This document shows positions 25,021-32,733 of a DNA stretch of 64,000 bases, in pieces. A model generated the notes under the pieces. That model was not told where the DNA came from. It made no database searches and saw nothing but the letters and a program-made list of their open reading frames with translations. Made by a program: the position numbers and the translations under genes. Positions within the stretch are counted from its first letter, which is position 1. Each line of letters starts with the position of its first letter. Origin of the DNA: Streptomyces zhaozhouensis (lineage in GTDB: Bacteria; Actinomycetota; Actinomycetes; Streptomycetales; Streptomycetaceae); contig NZ_OCNE01000004.1 of assembly GCF_900230195.1 (NCBI RefSeq), positions 186,001 to 250,000 of the forward strand. Reading direction: 5' to 3'.

Positions 25021-25815
25021 CTACAGGTGGTGGACGGTCGCCCGTGCCTCCGTGGTGGGCGGCGGGAGCGGCGCGGGGGGCGGGAGCGCGCCGGGGGGCA
25101 GCGGGGTCCCGGCGGCCGGGCAACGGGTCGGGGCGCGGCGCGAAGGACGGGGGCTCGGGCGCCGCTCGGGGGCGGGCGCCGCCGGCGGAGTCGGGGACTC
25201 CGGGGGCGCGTCGGCCGGCGGAGCCGCCGGGCGGGCGAGCCGGCGCAGCGTGCCGTAGCAGAGCTGGTGGGTCAGGGCCACGCCCAGGGTGTTGAGCAGC
25301 ACGGAGTCGATGTCGGCGACCCGGCTCGGGGCGAGCGTCTGGCCGCACTCCAGGCCCATGGAGACCATCGCGCCGACGAAGCCGGTGCGGGCCAACGACA
25401 GCATCCGCCCGCCGCCGAGCCGCGCGCCGACCAGCGGCAGCAGCACGCCGAGCGGCGCCAGCCGCACCAGCCCCGCCGCCAGGGTGCGGCCGGCCTCCTC
25501 AGGACCGCGCGCGAGGTCGGCGCGGATGGTGGAGAGCGGCTCCAGGTTGGCGGGCGAGACCCACAGCATCGTCAACGGGCGCAGCGCCAGCCACGCGGCC
25601 AGCAGCAGATAGCAACACAGCAGCGCGGAGGCGACCAGCCGGGTCCGCGCGGGGACACGGACGAGGCGCCCCCCACGTTCGGTGGGGTTCGCGGGGAGAG
25701 GGTGACCGGCGGGGGGCGTCGGCTCGGCAGAGCCCGCAGGATGTGGCCGCACGCTGATCAGGACGCGGTTGCCGGTGGGGCCGGTTCCCCGCCGGCACTG
25801 TGAGCTGGACCCCAT
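25021..25815 (-). CDS. VanZ-family membrane protein
   Basis: Up to 264 residues. Hydrophobic segments include VASALLCCYLLLAAWLAL, the VanZ-typical AAGLVRLAPLGVLLPLV, RTGFVGAMVSMGLECGQTLAPSRVADIDSVLLNTLGVALT with the family's E-Q and DxxNNxLG-like motif (here DSVLLNTLG). A Pro/Ala/Arg-rich cytoplasmic tail of about 70 residues ends the protein. VanZ proteins are linked to teicoplanin resistance and to cell-surface integrity, but their biochemistry is poorly known. The start is uncertain: ATG 25815 and GTG 25752 lack good ribosome binding sites. It ends the afsQ-side gene string and may be transcribed with the lipoprotein gene 36 bases upstream. Confidence 0.78.
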   Translation of the reverse strand: MGSSSQCRRGTGPTGNRVLISVRPHPAGSAEPTPPAGHPLPANPTERGGRLVRVPARTRLVASALLCCYLLLAAWLALRPLTMLWVSPANLEPLSTIRADLARGPEEAGRTLAAGLVRLAPLGVLLPLVGARLGGGRMLSLARTGFVGAMVSMGLECGQTLAPSRVADIDSVLLNTLGVALTHQLCYGTLRRLARPAAPPADAPPESPTPPAAPAPERRPSPRPSRRAPTRCPAAGTPLPPGALPPPAPLPPPTTEARATVHHL

Positions 25816-25851
25816 CGGGCGGCCGGCGAACGGTCGCCGCCCTCGGCCCGT

Positions 25852-26430
25852 TCAGCCGAGGCCGCGGGCGCCCTCGGGGCTGCGCATGGCGGCGCTGCAC
25901 GAGTAGGTGTGCGGCTTGTCGGTGTCGGTGCCGGCCGGTCCGCCGAGGACGACGGTCTCGCCGGCGCCGCCCAGGGAGGCGCTGTTCGCGAAGGTGCAGA
26001 TGATCTGCGTCAGGGCCAGCTCGGGAATCTCGCTGGGGCGTCGGTTGAGACGGACGGTCCTTCCCGCCTCGCCCTCCTCCACCTGTTCCACCCGGAGGTT
26101 GCCGGGGACCGCGCTGGTGAACCCGGCGGCCTTCTCCGCCTCCTCCGGGTCCGCCTGGAGCTGGCCGAGCAGCGCGACGGCCACCTCGGCGTGGTCGGAC
26201 GGCTCGGTGGCCTCCGTGGACACGACGCGGGCGACGGACTCCACGCGCTGCCCGCAGACCAGATAGATCTCGGTGTGGTGCTCGCCCCTGGCCGGGGCGT
26301 CGCAGGAGGCCCGGGTGGGCGCGGGCCCGGCGTCCACCGGGACGTCGGTCTCCCGGATGCCGCATCCCGTCGCCGCCAGCGTCAGCAGCCCGGCGAGCAA
26401 CGCGCCGCCGCCCCTCGCTCCGCCCCTCAC
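25852..26430 (-). CDS. Lipoprotein coupled to the AfsQ two-component system
   Basis: A predicted lipoprotein of 192 residues: an Arg/Gly N-terminus, hydrophobic stretch ALLAGLLTLAATGC with a lipobox Cys near 23, then a soluble extracellular domain with paired cysteines (DCAP-like CDAPARGEHHTEIYLVCGQ and ICTFANSASL, YSCSAAM near the end). Its GTG overlaps the stop of afsQ2 (GTGA), so the two are translationally coupled. In S. coelicolor a lipoprotein gene also follows afsQ2. It may be a sensor accessory outside the membrane for AfsQ2; that role is inferred from position only. Confidence 0.8.
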   Translation of the reverse strand: MRGGARGGGALLAGLLTLAATGCGIRETDVPVDAGPAPTRASCDAPARGEHHTEIYLVCGQRVESVARVVSTEATEPSDHAEVAVALLGQLQADPEEAEKAAGFTSAVPGNLRVEQVEEGEAGRTVRLNRRPSEIPELALTQIICTFANSASLGGAGETVVLGGPAGTDTDKPHTYSCSAAMRSPEGARGLG

Positions 26431-28220
26431 CGCCGGTCCTCCTCGGCCGCACCGTCGTCGTTCTCCACACCGGCCGCCTCGCCGGCACCGCGCGCACCGC
26501 GCCCGCCGTCGCCGCTCGGGCCCGCACCACGCCCGCCGGAGACGTGCCCGTCTCCGTCCGGGGCGTCGCCGCCCGGTGCGGCACGGCGCGGCGCCGGTGC
26601 CGTCGTCGGCTTCCCGCGCGGAACGGTGCTCCCGCCGCCGCGTCCCGGAGCCGTCTCCTGGCCGCTGTCCGGGTCGTCGGCGCGGTCCTCGGGCAGCCCG
26701 GGGTCGTGGGGGAGGCGCAGCGTGAAGACGGCGCCGCCCACCGGGTCGTTGTGGACGGTGATGTCGCCGCTGTGCAGATGGGCGTTCTCCATCGCGATGG
26801 ACAGCCCGAGGCCGCTGCCGTCCGAGCGCGGCCGGGAGGCGGACGCCTTGTAGAAACGGTCGAAGACGTGCGGCAGCACGTCCTCCGGTATCCCAGGGCC
26901 CTGGTCGGCGACCTCGACGCTGACCAGCCGGCCGCCCTCGTCGTCCGCGTGCTCGCGGACGGTGACCCGCACCGGGGAGCCGCCGTGCTTGAGGGCGTTG
27001 CCGATGAGGTTGGCCAGGATGACGTCCAGCCGGCGCGGGTCGACCCGCGCGGTGATGGAACGGTCGGCGTCCAGGTGCACCGCGTCGAGCCAGGCGCGGG
27101 CGTCGATGCAGGCGGTGACCTGGTCGGCTATGTTCACGTCGTCCAGCACCATCTTGGCCGTGCCCGCGTCGAACCTGGTGACCTCCATCAGGTTCTCCAC
27201 CAGGTCGTTCAGCCGCCGGGTCTCGCTGACCACCAGCTGGACGGCGGGCGCGATGCGCGGGTCGAGCGTCTCGACCTCGTCCTCCAGCAGCTCCGTCATC
27301 GCGGTGATCGCGGTCATCGGGGTGCGCAGCTCGTGCGACATGTCGGCGACGAAGCGGCGGCTGGAGGTCTCCCGTTCGCTCAGGTCCTCGACCTGGGCCT
27401 CCAGGGAGGCGGCGGCGTTGTTGAACGTCCTGGTCAGCTCGGCGAGTTCGTCAGCGCCGCGCACCGCGAGGCGGGTGTCCAGCTTGCCCTCGCCCAGCCG
27501 TCTGGCCGCGTTGCTCAGCCGCTGCACCGGGCGCAGCACCATGGTGGCGGCGCCCTGCGCCAGCAGCACCGAGCCGATCACGGCGAGCGCGGTGGCGACG
27601 CCGAGCGAGACGGCCAGGGAGTTGAGGTCGTCGCGCTCCGGCGCCAGCGAGGCCAGCAGATAGCCGGCCGGGCCGCCGCCTATGACCTGCGCGCCGCCGA
27701 CCAGGTAGGGGTCGCCGTCGATGCTGATCCGCTGCCAGTACAGGTGGTACTGGTCGTCCTCGGGCTGTTCCTCCCTGCGGTCCCGGACGGCGTCCCGCAG
27801 CGAGTCCGGCACCATCTCGTGGGTGAAGACGGTCGGGTCCGACTCCGCGCGGCAGTCCCCCTCGGGGAGCCGGGAGTCCTCCAGCACCACCTCGTAGTGG
27901 AAGGTGCGGTTGGCGACCCTGCCGGCCATCAGCCGCAACGCGTCGCAGGTCGGCTGGTCGGGCAGGGCGCCGGCGCGGTCGCCGAGCGACTGGCTGAAGT
28001 CGCTGAGCGCCGAGTCCTGGGCACGGGTGAGCACCGCGTCGCGATTCAGCCAGTAGGCGATGCCGGAGACCGACACGGCGGCGACCAGGGCGACCAGGGC
28101 GAAGACCGTGACCAGCCGCAGCCGCAGGCTGGTGAGACTCAACAGGGTGTGCGCCCATCCGCGCAGCCGTCCCCTGGGGCGGGGGGCGTCGTCCGCCTCC
28201 CCGCGCCGCGCTTCCCTCAT
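26427..28220 (-). CDS. afsQ2: Sensor histidine kinase AfsQ2
   Basis: A membrane-bound kinase of about 597 residues, partner of AfsQ1. Order: cytoplasmic start, TM1 (LVTVFALVALVAAVSVSGIAYW), an extracytoplasmic sensor domain with CDALRLMAG and a second Cys in GDCRAES, TM2 (SLGVATALAVIGSVLLAQGA), HAMP (LRPVQRLSNAARRLGEGKLDTRL), HisKA with phospho-accepting His in FVADMSHELRTPMTAI, and HATPase with N box NLIGNALKHGG, VADQGPGIP and GSGLGLSIA. The last 100 residues are a disordered Pro/Gly/Arg/Asp tail. ATG 28220 is chosen as the first start after afsQ1's stop. In S. coelicolor this system answers high glutamate and controls antibiotic, sigQ and nitrogen genes (known from the family). Confidence 0.93.
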   Translation of the reverse strand: MREARRGEADDAPRPRGRLRGWAHTLLSLTSLRLRLVTVFALVALVAAVSVSGIAYWLNRDAVLTRAQDSALSDFSQSLGDRAGALPDQPTCDALRLMAGRVANRTFHYEVVLEDSRLPEGDCRAESDPTVFTHEMVPDSLRDAVRDRREEQPEDDQYHLYWQRISIDGDPYLVGGAQVIGGGPAGYLLASLAPERDDLNSLAVSLGVATALAVIGSVLLAQGAATMVLRPVQRLSNAARRLGEGKLDTRLAVRGADELAELTRTFNNAAASLEAQVEDLSERETSSRRFVADMSHELRTPMTAITAMTELLEDEVETLDPRIAPAVQLVVSETRRLNDLVENLMEVTRFDAGTAKMVLDDVNIADQVTACIDARAWLDAVHLDADRSITARVDPRRLDVILANLIGNALKHGGSPVRVTVREHADDEGGRLVSVEVADQGPGIPEDVLPHVFDRFYKASASRPRSDGSGLGLSIAMENAHLHSGDITVHNDPVGGAVFTLRLPHDPGLPEDRADDPDSGQETAPGRGGGSTVPRGKPTTAPAPRRAAPGGDAPDGDGHVSGGRGAGPSGDGGRGARGAGEAAGVENDDGAAEEDRR

Positions 28221-28257
28221 CAGCCGCGCTCCCGGAGCGGCCCGCGCCGCGAGGTCA

Positions 28258-28941
28258 TCAGGGTGCGTCCAGCCGGTAGCCCACGCCACGCACCGTGCGG
28301 ATCAGCTTCGGCGACGACGGCACGTCCTCCACCTTGGCGCGCAGTCGCTGCACGCAGGCGTCGACCAGCCGCGAGTCGCCCAGGTAGTCGTGCTCCCAGA
28401 CCAGCCGCAGCAGTTGCTGCCGCGACAGCGCCTGCCCGGGGCGGCGGCTCAGCTCCAGCAGCAGCCGCAGCTCGGTCGGGGTCAGCTGGAGGTCGACGCC
28501 GTCCTTGGTGACCGTCATCGCGGAACGGTCGATCACCAGCGAGCCGAACGTGACCGCGTCGTTGGACTCCCGCTCGCCCCGGCGCATCACCGCGCGGATG
28601 CGGGCGTCGAGGACCCGGCCCTGCACCGGCTTGACGACGTAGTCGTCGGCGCCGGACTCCAGGCCGACCACGACGTCGATGTCGTCGCTGCGCGCGGTCA
28701 GCAGGATGATGGGGAGCTGATCGGTGCGCCGGATGCGGCGGCACACCTCGAAGCCGTCGATGCCGGGCAGCATGACGTCGAGCACGATCAGATCGGGACG
28801 CTGCTCACGCAGCGACTGGAGGCCGTCCTCGCCCGTGGGCGCGGTCACCACCCGGTGTCCCTGGCGGGTCAGGCTCATCTCCAGGGCCGTGCGTACCGCC
28901 TCGTCGTCCTCGATCAGCAACAGGAAAGCCACACGGCTCAT
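28258..28941 (-). CDS. afsQ1: Response regulator AfsQ1 (OmpR family)
   Basis: A protein of 227 residues, closely resembling S. coelicolor AfsQ1 as I remember it. Receiver domain: FLLLIEDDEAVRTALE with acidic pocket EDD, phospho-acceptor Asp in LIVLDVMLPGIDG, Thr in ILLTARSDD, Lys in VVKPVQGRVLDARI. C-terminal winged HTH: LQLTPTELRLLLELSRRPGQ, LSRQQLLRLVWEHDYLGDSRLVDACVQRLRAKVE and TVRGVGYRLDAP. It binds direct repeats GTnAC-n6-GTnAC; one such site lies 190 bases upstream in the afsQ1-sigQ gap. ATG 28941 gives the expected N-terminus. Cotranscribed with afsQ2 (37-base gap). Confidence 0.96.
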   Translation of the reverse strand: MSRVAFLLLIEDDEAVRTALEMSLTRQGHRVVTAPTGEDGLQSLREQRPDLIVLDVMLPGIDGFEVCRRIRRTDQLPIILLTARSDDIDVVVGLESGADDYVVKPVQGRVLDARIRAVMRRGERESNDAVTFGSLVIDRSAMTVTKDGVDLQLTPTELRLLLELSRRPGQALSRQQLLRLVWEHDYLGDSRLVDACVQRLRAKVEDVPSSPKLIRTVRGVGYRLDAP

Positions 28942-29131
28942 TGTGGCCCATGAAGTGTTCGGAGTTCGACCGTCCCGACCTGAGTCCTGCCCCACAGCGG
29001 CCGGGCGGCGCCGCGCAGGTCGTTGAACGCTCAACACCCTTGTGTCGGGGGCGACTCCACGGCGGACTCACGGGCGGCTCGGGGGCGTGTCAGGGGCGGG
29101 TCCAGGGGCCCGTGGCACGGCCGTCGGCGCT

Positions 29132-29147
29132 GTGACACCGCTGTGAC
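29132..29147. promoter_or_regulatory. AfsQ1 box between afsQ1 and sigQ
   Basis: GTGAC-ACCGCT-GTGAC is an exact match to the published AfsQ1 recognition pattern GTnAC-n6-GTnAC (recalled, not looked up). It lies in the 287-base divergent gap, 82 bases before the sigQ ATG and 191 bases before the afsQ1 ATG. Confidence 0.82.
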
Positions 29148-29228
29148 AGTTGGGGGACCCGGTCATGAAACTGGCCCGGCAATGTATTCGGCAACGGACA
29201 GGGACGACCTTCACGATGGGGGAAGCGG

Positions 29229-29954
29229 ATGAGCGTCATGCACCACACCACCAGCCCGGCGGTGACTGACACGCACGCCACCGCCTCGATGGTTCCCGTC
29301 CGGCACGGGGAGAAGTCCGGTGTCGCGCTTCGGCATGGGGGTCGTCGCGGCACCGGGCACCAGCGTCCATCGCATCTGACCGCGGTGGGCGTCACGGGGG
29401 GCCGCACAGGGGGCGCGCGGCGCGAGGGGGTCGCCGAGGCGGAGTTCACCGCCTATGTGCGCGAGCGCCGCGCCTCCCTGTACGCCACGGCCTACCACCT
29501 CACGGGGGACAGGCACGAGGCGGAGGACCTGCTCCAGAGCGCGTTGCTCTCCACCTACCGTGCCTGGGACCGGATCAGCGACAAGGCCGCGGTCGGGGGC
29601 TACCTGCGGCGCACCATGACCAACCTGCACATCAGCGCCTGGCGGCGGCGGAAGCTCAACGAGTACCCGACCGAAGAACTGCCGGAGGCGCCGGGCGACC
29701 AGGAGCCCATGCGCGGCACGGAGTTGCGCACGGTGCTCTGGCAGGCGCTCGCCAAGCTGCCCGAGCAGCAGCGCACCATGCTGGTGCTCCGCTACTACGA
29801 GGGCCAGACCGACCCGGAGATCGCCGACACGCTCAACATCAGTGTCGGAACGGTCAAGAGCAGCATCTGGCGCACCCTGCGCCGACTGCGCGAGGACCGG
29901 GTGCTGGCCCAGGGGCACGGCGAGGAGGAGTCCTTCGGGGCCCTGGTCGCGTAA
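29229..29954 (+). CDS. sigQ: RNA polymerase sigma factor SigQ
   Basis: An ECF sigma factor of 241 residues, divergent from afsQ1 as in S. coelicolor, where SigQ is activated by AfsQ1 and opposes part of its action. The first 70 residues are a low-complexity extension (His/Thr/Arg/Gly-rich). Region 2 follows: FTAYVRERRASLYATAYHLTGDRHEAEDLLQSALLSTYRAWDRI, with region 2.4 GGYLRRTMTNLHISAWRRRK. Region 4: LWQALAKLPEQQRTMLVLRYYEGQTDPEIADTLNISVGTVKSSIWRTLRRLRED, typical of the SigE-like (SACE/SigM) group. ATG 29229 follows GGGGGAAGCGG. The sequence after the stop is an unusual G-run array. Confidence 0.93.
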   Translation: MSVMHHTTSPAVTDTHATASMVPVRHGEKSGVALRHGGRRGTGHQRPSHLTAVGVTGGRTGGARREGVAEAEFTAYVRERRASLYATAYHLTGDRHEAEDLLQSALLSTYRAWDRISDKAAVGGYLRRTMTNLHISAWRRRKLNEYPTEELPEAPGDQEPMRGTELRTVLWQALAKLPEQQRTMLVLRYYEGQTDPEIADTLNISVGTVKSSIWRTLRRLREDRVLAQGHGEEESFGALVA

Positions 29955-29974
29955 GCGGCCGGCCACCGGAGGCG

Positions 29975-30125
29975 GGGGGAAACACGGGGGTACGGGGGAA
30001 CAACGGGGGAACGGGGAACGGGGGAGATAACGGGGGTATCGGGGGATACGGGGGAGAAGGGGCGCGGGGGAGCGCCCGGAGGGGATCACGGGGGTATCGG
30101 GGGATACGGGGGAACACGGGGGCGT
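29975..30125. repeat. G-run array with quadruplex potential downstream of sigQ
   Basis: About 150 bases with some 18 runs of four to six G separated by short AT-containing spacers (units such as ACGGGGGTATC and GGGGGAACACG). A 30-base segment with GGGGGTATCGGGGGATACGG occurs twice. TATC/GATAC halves also give small inverted repeats. The strand with G runs is the sigQ coding strand, so both DNA and mRNA could form G-quadruplexes. It overlaps the 3' end of the DUF397 gene on the other strand. Confidence 0.85.
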
Positions 30126-30436
30126 GGAGCTCGGTCGGCCGGGGGGTCTGGCCGGACTCCGCGCCCCCGTTCCGTGCGTTCGCGGGCGTTTCGGCCCCGC
30201 TTCTCTGCCGTCAGGCTCTTCGGCCGACCTCGACTCTCCTCGCCTGGCACCCGCTTCGCGTACGCGACAAACGCGCCCCAGGCGTCCCGCCGAGCGGTCA
30301 CCGTTCCCTTCCCGCGCGCCTTGGTGTCCCGCACTCGCACCCGCCCTGAGCCGTTGTCGGCGACCTCGACGCAGCTGTCGGACTTGGTGTAGGTGCTGGT
30401 GCGCCAGTTGGGGACCACAGTGCTCGCGCAGTTCAT
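30086..30436 (-). CDS. DUF397 small regulatory-type protein with C-terminal run-on
   Basis: The DUF397 core is clear from residue 11 on: WRTSTYTKSDSCVEVAD, then RVRVRDTKARGKGTVTARRDAWGAFVAYAK. Members are small acidic partners of XRE/WhiJ-like regulators in Streptomyces development and may act antitoxin-like. ATG 30436 follows GGAAAG and lies 10 bases after the XRE stop, so the two are an operon. The protein is normally about 60-80 residues. Here the frame continues for another 50 Arg/Pro-rich residues into the G-run array and ends PPYPPIPP, suggesting that the ancestral stop was lost. Confidence 0.82.
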   Translation of the reverse strand: MNCASTVVPNWRTSTYTKSDSCVEVADNGSGRVRVRDTKARGKGTVTARRDAWGAFVAYAKRVPGEESRGRPKSLTAEKRGRNARERTERGRGVRPDPPADRAPRPRVPPYPPIPP

Positions 30437-30446
30437 GAGGACTTTC

Positions 30447-31301
30447 CTAGTCGGTCGGCAGTTGGTCGTAGTGGTGGATCGCTCGGAGGACAAGTTCGCG
30501 GACGGCGGTGCCGTAGACGGCCGACTGCTGGAGCAGGGCGAAGGCCTTGGTGTACATCTCGATCTCGCGGGGCTGGGTGACGGACAGCTCGGCCGAGTAG
30601 GTCTCGACGAGGACCAGTCGGTCGTCGAACATCGAGAAGGAGTTGCCCGGCCAGATGGCGACCGGTGCCGTCCTGGGGATGATGCCGAGGCTGAGGCGCG
30701 GCAGTCGCATCACGGCCAGGAGCCGGTCGAGCTGGCCCTTCATCGTCTCGGGGCCGCCGAAGTTGGTGTACAGCGCCTGTTCGCCGAGGAGAACGTTGAA
30801 GATCTTCTCGCCCCGGTACAGGTAGCGCTGGCGTTCCAGCCGTTTGGCGACGGCGGCCTCGGCGTCGTCGGGGACCTCGTAGAAGCCGACGACCTGGTCG
30901 AAGACCGCCGCGGCGTACTCGGAGGTCTGGATCGTTCCCCAGATGACCGTGGGGTGCCAGATGCGGAACACCCGCGTCTTGCCGTAGACAGGAATCGCCT
31001 GTTGCTGTCGTTGCTCGGCGCCGGTGCGCAGCAACCTGCGCAGGTCGAGCCAGAGTTCGTCCACATGGCGAACGATCGCGATCAGGTCGCCGAGTTGGTC
31101 GTTCTGTCCGGTGGCCTGGCACCAGGTCCGGATGTCGTCCTCGCTGGGCCGCTGCCTGCCGTTCTCGATCCGGGAGACCTTCGACTCCTGCCAGGAGGTG
31201 GCGCGCGCGAACGCCCGGCCGCTGGTGAATCCGGCGTCCTTGCGGAAGCCGCGCAGCCGGGCGCCGAGCGCCTGAAGTGCCTCTTCTACCTGGGTGGTCA
31301 C
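30447..31301 (-). CDS. XRE-family regulator with DUF5753 domain (WhiJ-like)
   Basis: A DNA-binding protein of 284 residues. HTH: LGARLRGFRKDAGFTSGRAFARATSWQESKVSRIENGRQRPSEDDIRTW (about residues 9-57). The C-terminal DUF5753 domain is recognisable by YEVPDDAEAAVAKRLERQRYLYR, LLGEQALYTNFGG, QLDRLLAVMRLPRLSLGIIPRT and the final TAVRELVLRAIHHY. In streptomycetes such proteins are encoded next to DUF397 proteins and control developmental genes. GTG 31301 opens the HTH-containing frame; upstream in-frame sequence belongs to the DUF6879 gene in another frame. It is preceded by DUF6879 (7-base gap) and followed by DUF397 (10-base gap). Confidence 0.9.
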   Translation of the reverse strand: MTTQVEEALQALGARLRGFRKDAGFTSGRAFARATSWQESKVSRIENGRQRPSEDDIRTWCQATGQNDQLGDLIAIVRHVDELWLDLRRLLRTGAEQRQQQAIPVYGKTRVFRIWHPTVIWGTIQTSEYAAAVFDQVVGFYEVPDDAEAAVAKRLERQRYLYRGEKIFNVLLGEQALYTNFGGPETMKGQLDRLLAVMRLPRLSLGIIPRTAPVAIWPGNSFSMFDDRLVLVETYSAELSVTQPREIEMYTKAFALLQQSAVYGTAVRELVLRAIHHYDQLPTD

Positions 31302-31308
31302 GGGCGGT

Positions 31309-31836
31309 TCAGGACAGGCGGTAGTCGCGGTGCGGAACGGCTGCGGCCCAGAGCCGGTGCCGCAGGCGGACGCAGGCGGCCACGGTCTCTGGTTCTTCCA
31401 CCAGCTCCGAGCCGAGGACCCGGCCGTCGTTATCGAAGTGGCCGACGGCGAGGAGGCGGTCATCGAACAGCCACCAGTCGTTGCCTCCCACGGGCAGGGC
31501 GGCATCGGCGGGCAGGAGGTGTCGGGGCAGCCAGCGAATGTCCTCGCCCGCCTCCTCGTTGAGGCGGGTGGTGGCATGTTCCCAACGGATGTAGGGACTG
31601 GGCGGCTCGGTGACCACGCGCACCCGCCGGACCGTGCGCCCCTCGCTCGTGACGCGTCGTACCAGCCGCGTCCACGGCGCCATGTAGGAGTAGTCGACGT
31701 TCTCACCGCGCAGCCAACTGGTGAACGGGCTGTCCTCGTCGGGAACGGAGTAGTCGTCCCGCAGCTCCAGGTGGAACGCGTCCCGCTCGACGCTCTCAAA
31801 GAGCTGGTTGCGCTCGGCGCCGGAGATCAGCTCCAC
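31309..31836 (-). CDS. DUF6879-type protein upstream of the XRE regulator
   Basis: A soluble protein of 175 residues: MELISGAERNQLFESVERDAFHLELRD, then PWTRLVRRVTSEGRTVRRVRVVTEPPSPYIRWEHA and WWLFDDRLLAVGHFDNDGRVLGSELVEEPETVAACVRLRHRLWAAAVPH. I recognise it as the DUF6879 type regularly found beside XRE-DUF5753 and DUF397 genes. The fold includes a basic strand pair followed by an acidic region, which may suit a nucleic-acid or protein-binding role. No function is known to me. The start overlaps the 3' end of the small gene before it by 41 bases, so translation is coupled. Confidence 0.8.
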   Translation of the reverse strand: MELISGAERNQLFESVERDAFHLELRDDYSVPDEDSPFTSWLRGENVDYSYMAPWTRLVRRVTSEGRTVRRVRVVTEPPSPYIRWEHATTRLNEEAGEDIRWLPRHLLPADAALPVGGNDWWLFDDRLLAVGHFDNDGRVLGSELVEEPETVAACVRLRHRLWAAAVPHRDYRLS

Positions 31837-31996
31837 GTGGCTCCTCCAGTAGGGCGGTGATCGCGGTCCTGGGGACCTCGACCACGGTCTCGTAGTCCGG
31901 GATGTCCATCTGGGCCAGGGCGTGCGGGTCGGTCACCTCACGCCCCTGGACGACGAAGGTACCGCCCGGCGTCAGGATCATGATCGGGTCCGCCAC
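31796..31996 (-). CDS. Small protein of the XRE module (VQG...ETVVEVP type)
   Basis: A 66-residue protein (GTG 31996; an ATG at 31981 would give 61). The core TFVVQGREVTDPHALAQMDIPDYETVVEVPRTAI alternates strands and helix. The gene overlaps the DUF6879 gene and belongs to the same operon. It is a paralogue of the frameshifted gene directly upstream (TYLVQGW...ETAVEVPTEL). Function unknown; size, acidity and linkage suggest an accessory or antitoxin-like partner. Confidence 0.7.
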   Translation of the reverse strand: MADPIMILTPGGTFVVQGREVTDPHALAQMDIPDYETVVEVPRTAITALLEEPRGADLRRRAQPAL

Positions 31997-32217
31997 TCGG
32001 CCTGATCTCCCCGGCCGGCAGGCCGTCCTCGGTGAGGTGCTCGAACAGTTCGGTGGGTACCTCCACGGCGGTCTCTCCCTCCCGGAGGTCGAGCCGCATC
32101 AGCAGGTCGTTCGCGAAGATCCTCCAGCCCTGGACGAGGTAGGTGTCACGGTCGGTGGCGTACAGGGTCGGGCAGTCGCCGACCGTGGAGTTCTTACCAA
32201 GGAACCCGTAGCTTCAT
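31938..32217 (-). pseudogene. Frameshifted paralogue of the small VQG protein
   Basis: An ATG at 32217 has an excellent ribosome binding site (AGGGGA, 7-8 nt upstream), but its frame stops after seven codons. One base out of phase the frame reads SYGFLGKNSTVGDCPTLYAT, then DRDTYLVQGWRI, and on to ETAVEVPTELFEHLTEDGLPAG, which matches the paralogue at 31796-31996. That frame has no start codon of its own. A single extra A in ATGAAGC explains this. Either the gene was inactivated by a one-base insertion or the base is a sequencing error. Confidence 0.65.
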
Positions 32218-32443
32218 GGTCGTTCCCCTGTCTGCTGCCTTGCAGAGTTTTGCGCGACACGACGATGGTCGGCTCGGTGTTCGAGGCCGTCAATCGGCTT
32301 GCCGCAAACTCGCGCAATCTCCTTGGGGTCTGAGTGACGGCCGCTCTACCTTCGGTTCCGAACCCGAGCAGCCGAGGCGGACAACCCGCTCCACGGCGCC
32401 GCCCGAATGAAGGAACCCGCCCACCCAGAAGAAGAGTTGACCC

Positions 32444-32617
32444 ATGCCCCCACCCACACAGCACGCACCCGACCCGATCCCCGAAGGCCGCCAGCCCTCG
32501 ACCTCCCCAGCCGAGGAAGCGACGAGCGATCAGGCCCTGACCACCGAAGAACTGCTCGCCAGGGCCGCCGACTTGCGCAGCCGAGTCCAAAGCCATCGAG
32601 CGGGGATGGCCCGGTGA
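32444..32617 (+). CDS. Small protein, first gene of the opposing operon
   Basis: A 57-residue protein: a Pro/Gln-rich start (MPPPTQHAPDPIPEGRQPS), then an acidic helix EEATSDQALTTEELLARAADLRSRVQSHRAGMAR. An AGAAGAAGAG purine run precedes the ATG. Its stop overlaps the start of the next small frame (GTGA), which supports real translation. Divergent from the XRE module. Function unknown. Confidence 0.55.
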   Translation: MPPPTQHAPDPIPEGRQPSTSPAEEATSDQALTTEELLARAADLRSRVQSHRAGMAR

Positions 32618-32727
32618 ACGGCCGCCATCGCCGCCAGCGCGTTCCGACGATCGACGGGCCGGCTCCCGGTCCCGGGGCACTGCCCAGGCTGACCGCGACG
32701 CCCCACCGCCGTCGTTCGGAAAGTTGA
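32614..32727 (+). CDS. Very short basic protein
   Basis: A 37-residue Arg-rich frame (VNGRHRRQRVPTIDGPAPGPG...TPHRRRSES) whose GTG overlaps the preceding stop and whose stop lies 6 bases before the next ATG. Only the tight spacing supports it; it could be translated merely to couple the flanking genes. Confidence 0.35.
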   Translation: MNGRHRRQRVPTIDGPAPGPGALPRLTATPHRRRSES

Positions 32728-32733
32728 TCCGCC

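Noticed and set aside
32099..32680. 193-codon frame opposite the small operon
   Set aside because: Composition is shadow-like, with no ribosome binding site or family; the opposite strand has tightly spaced small genes.
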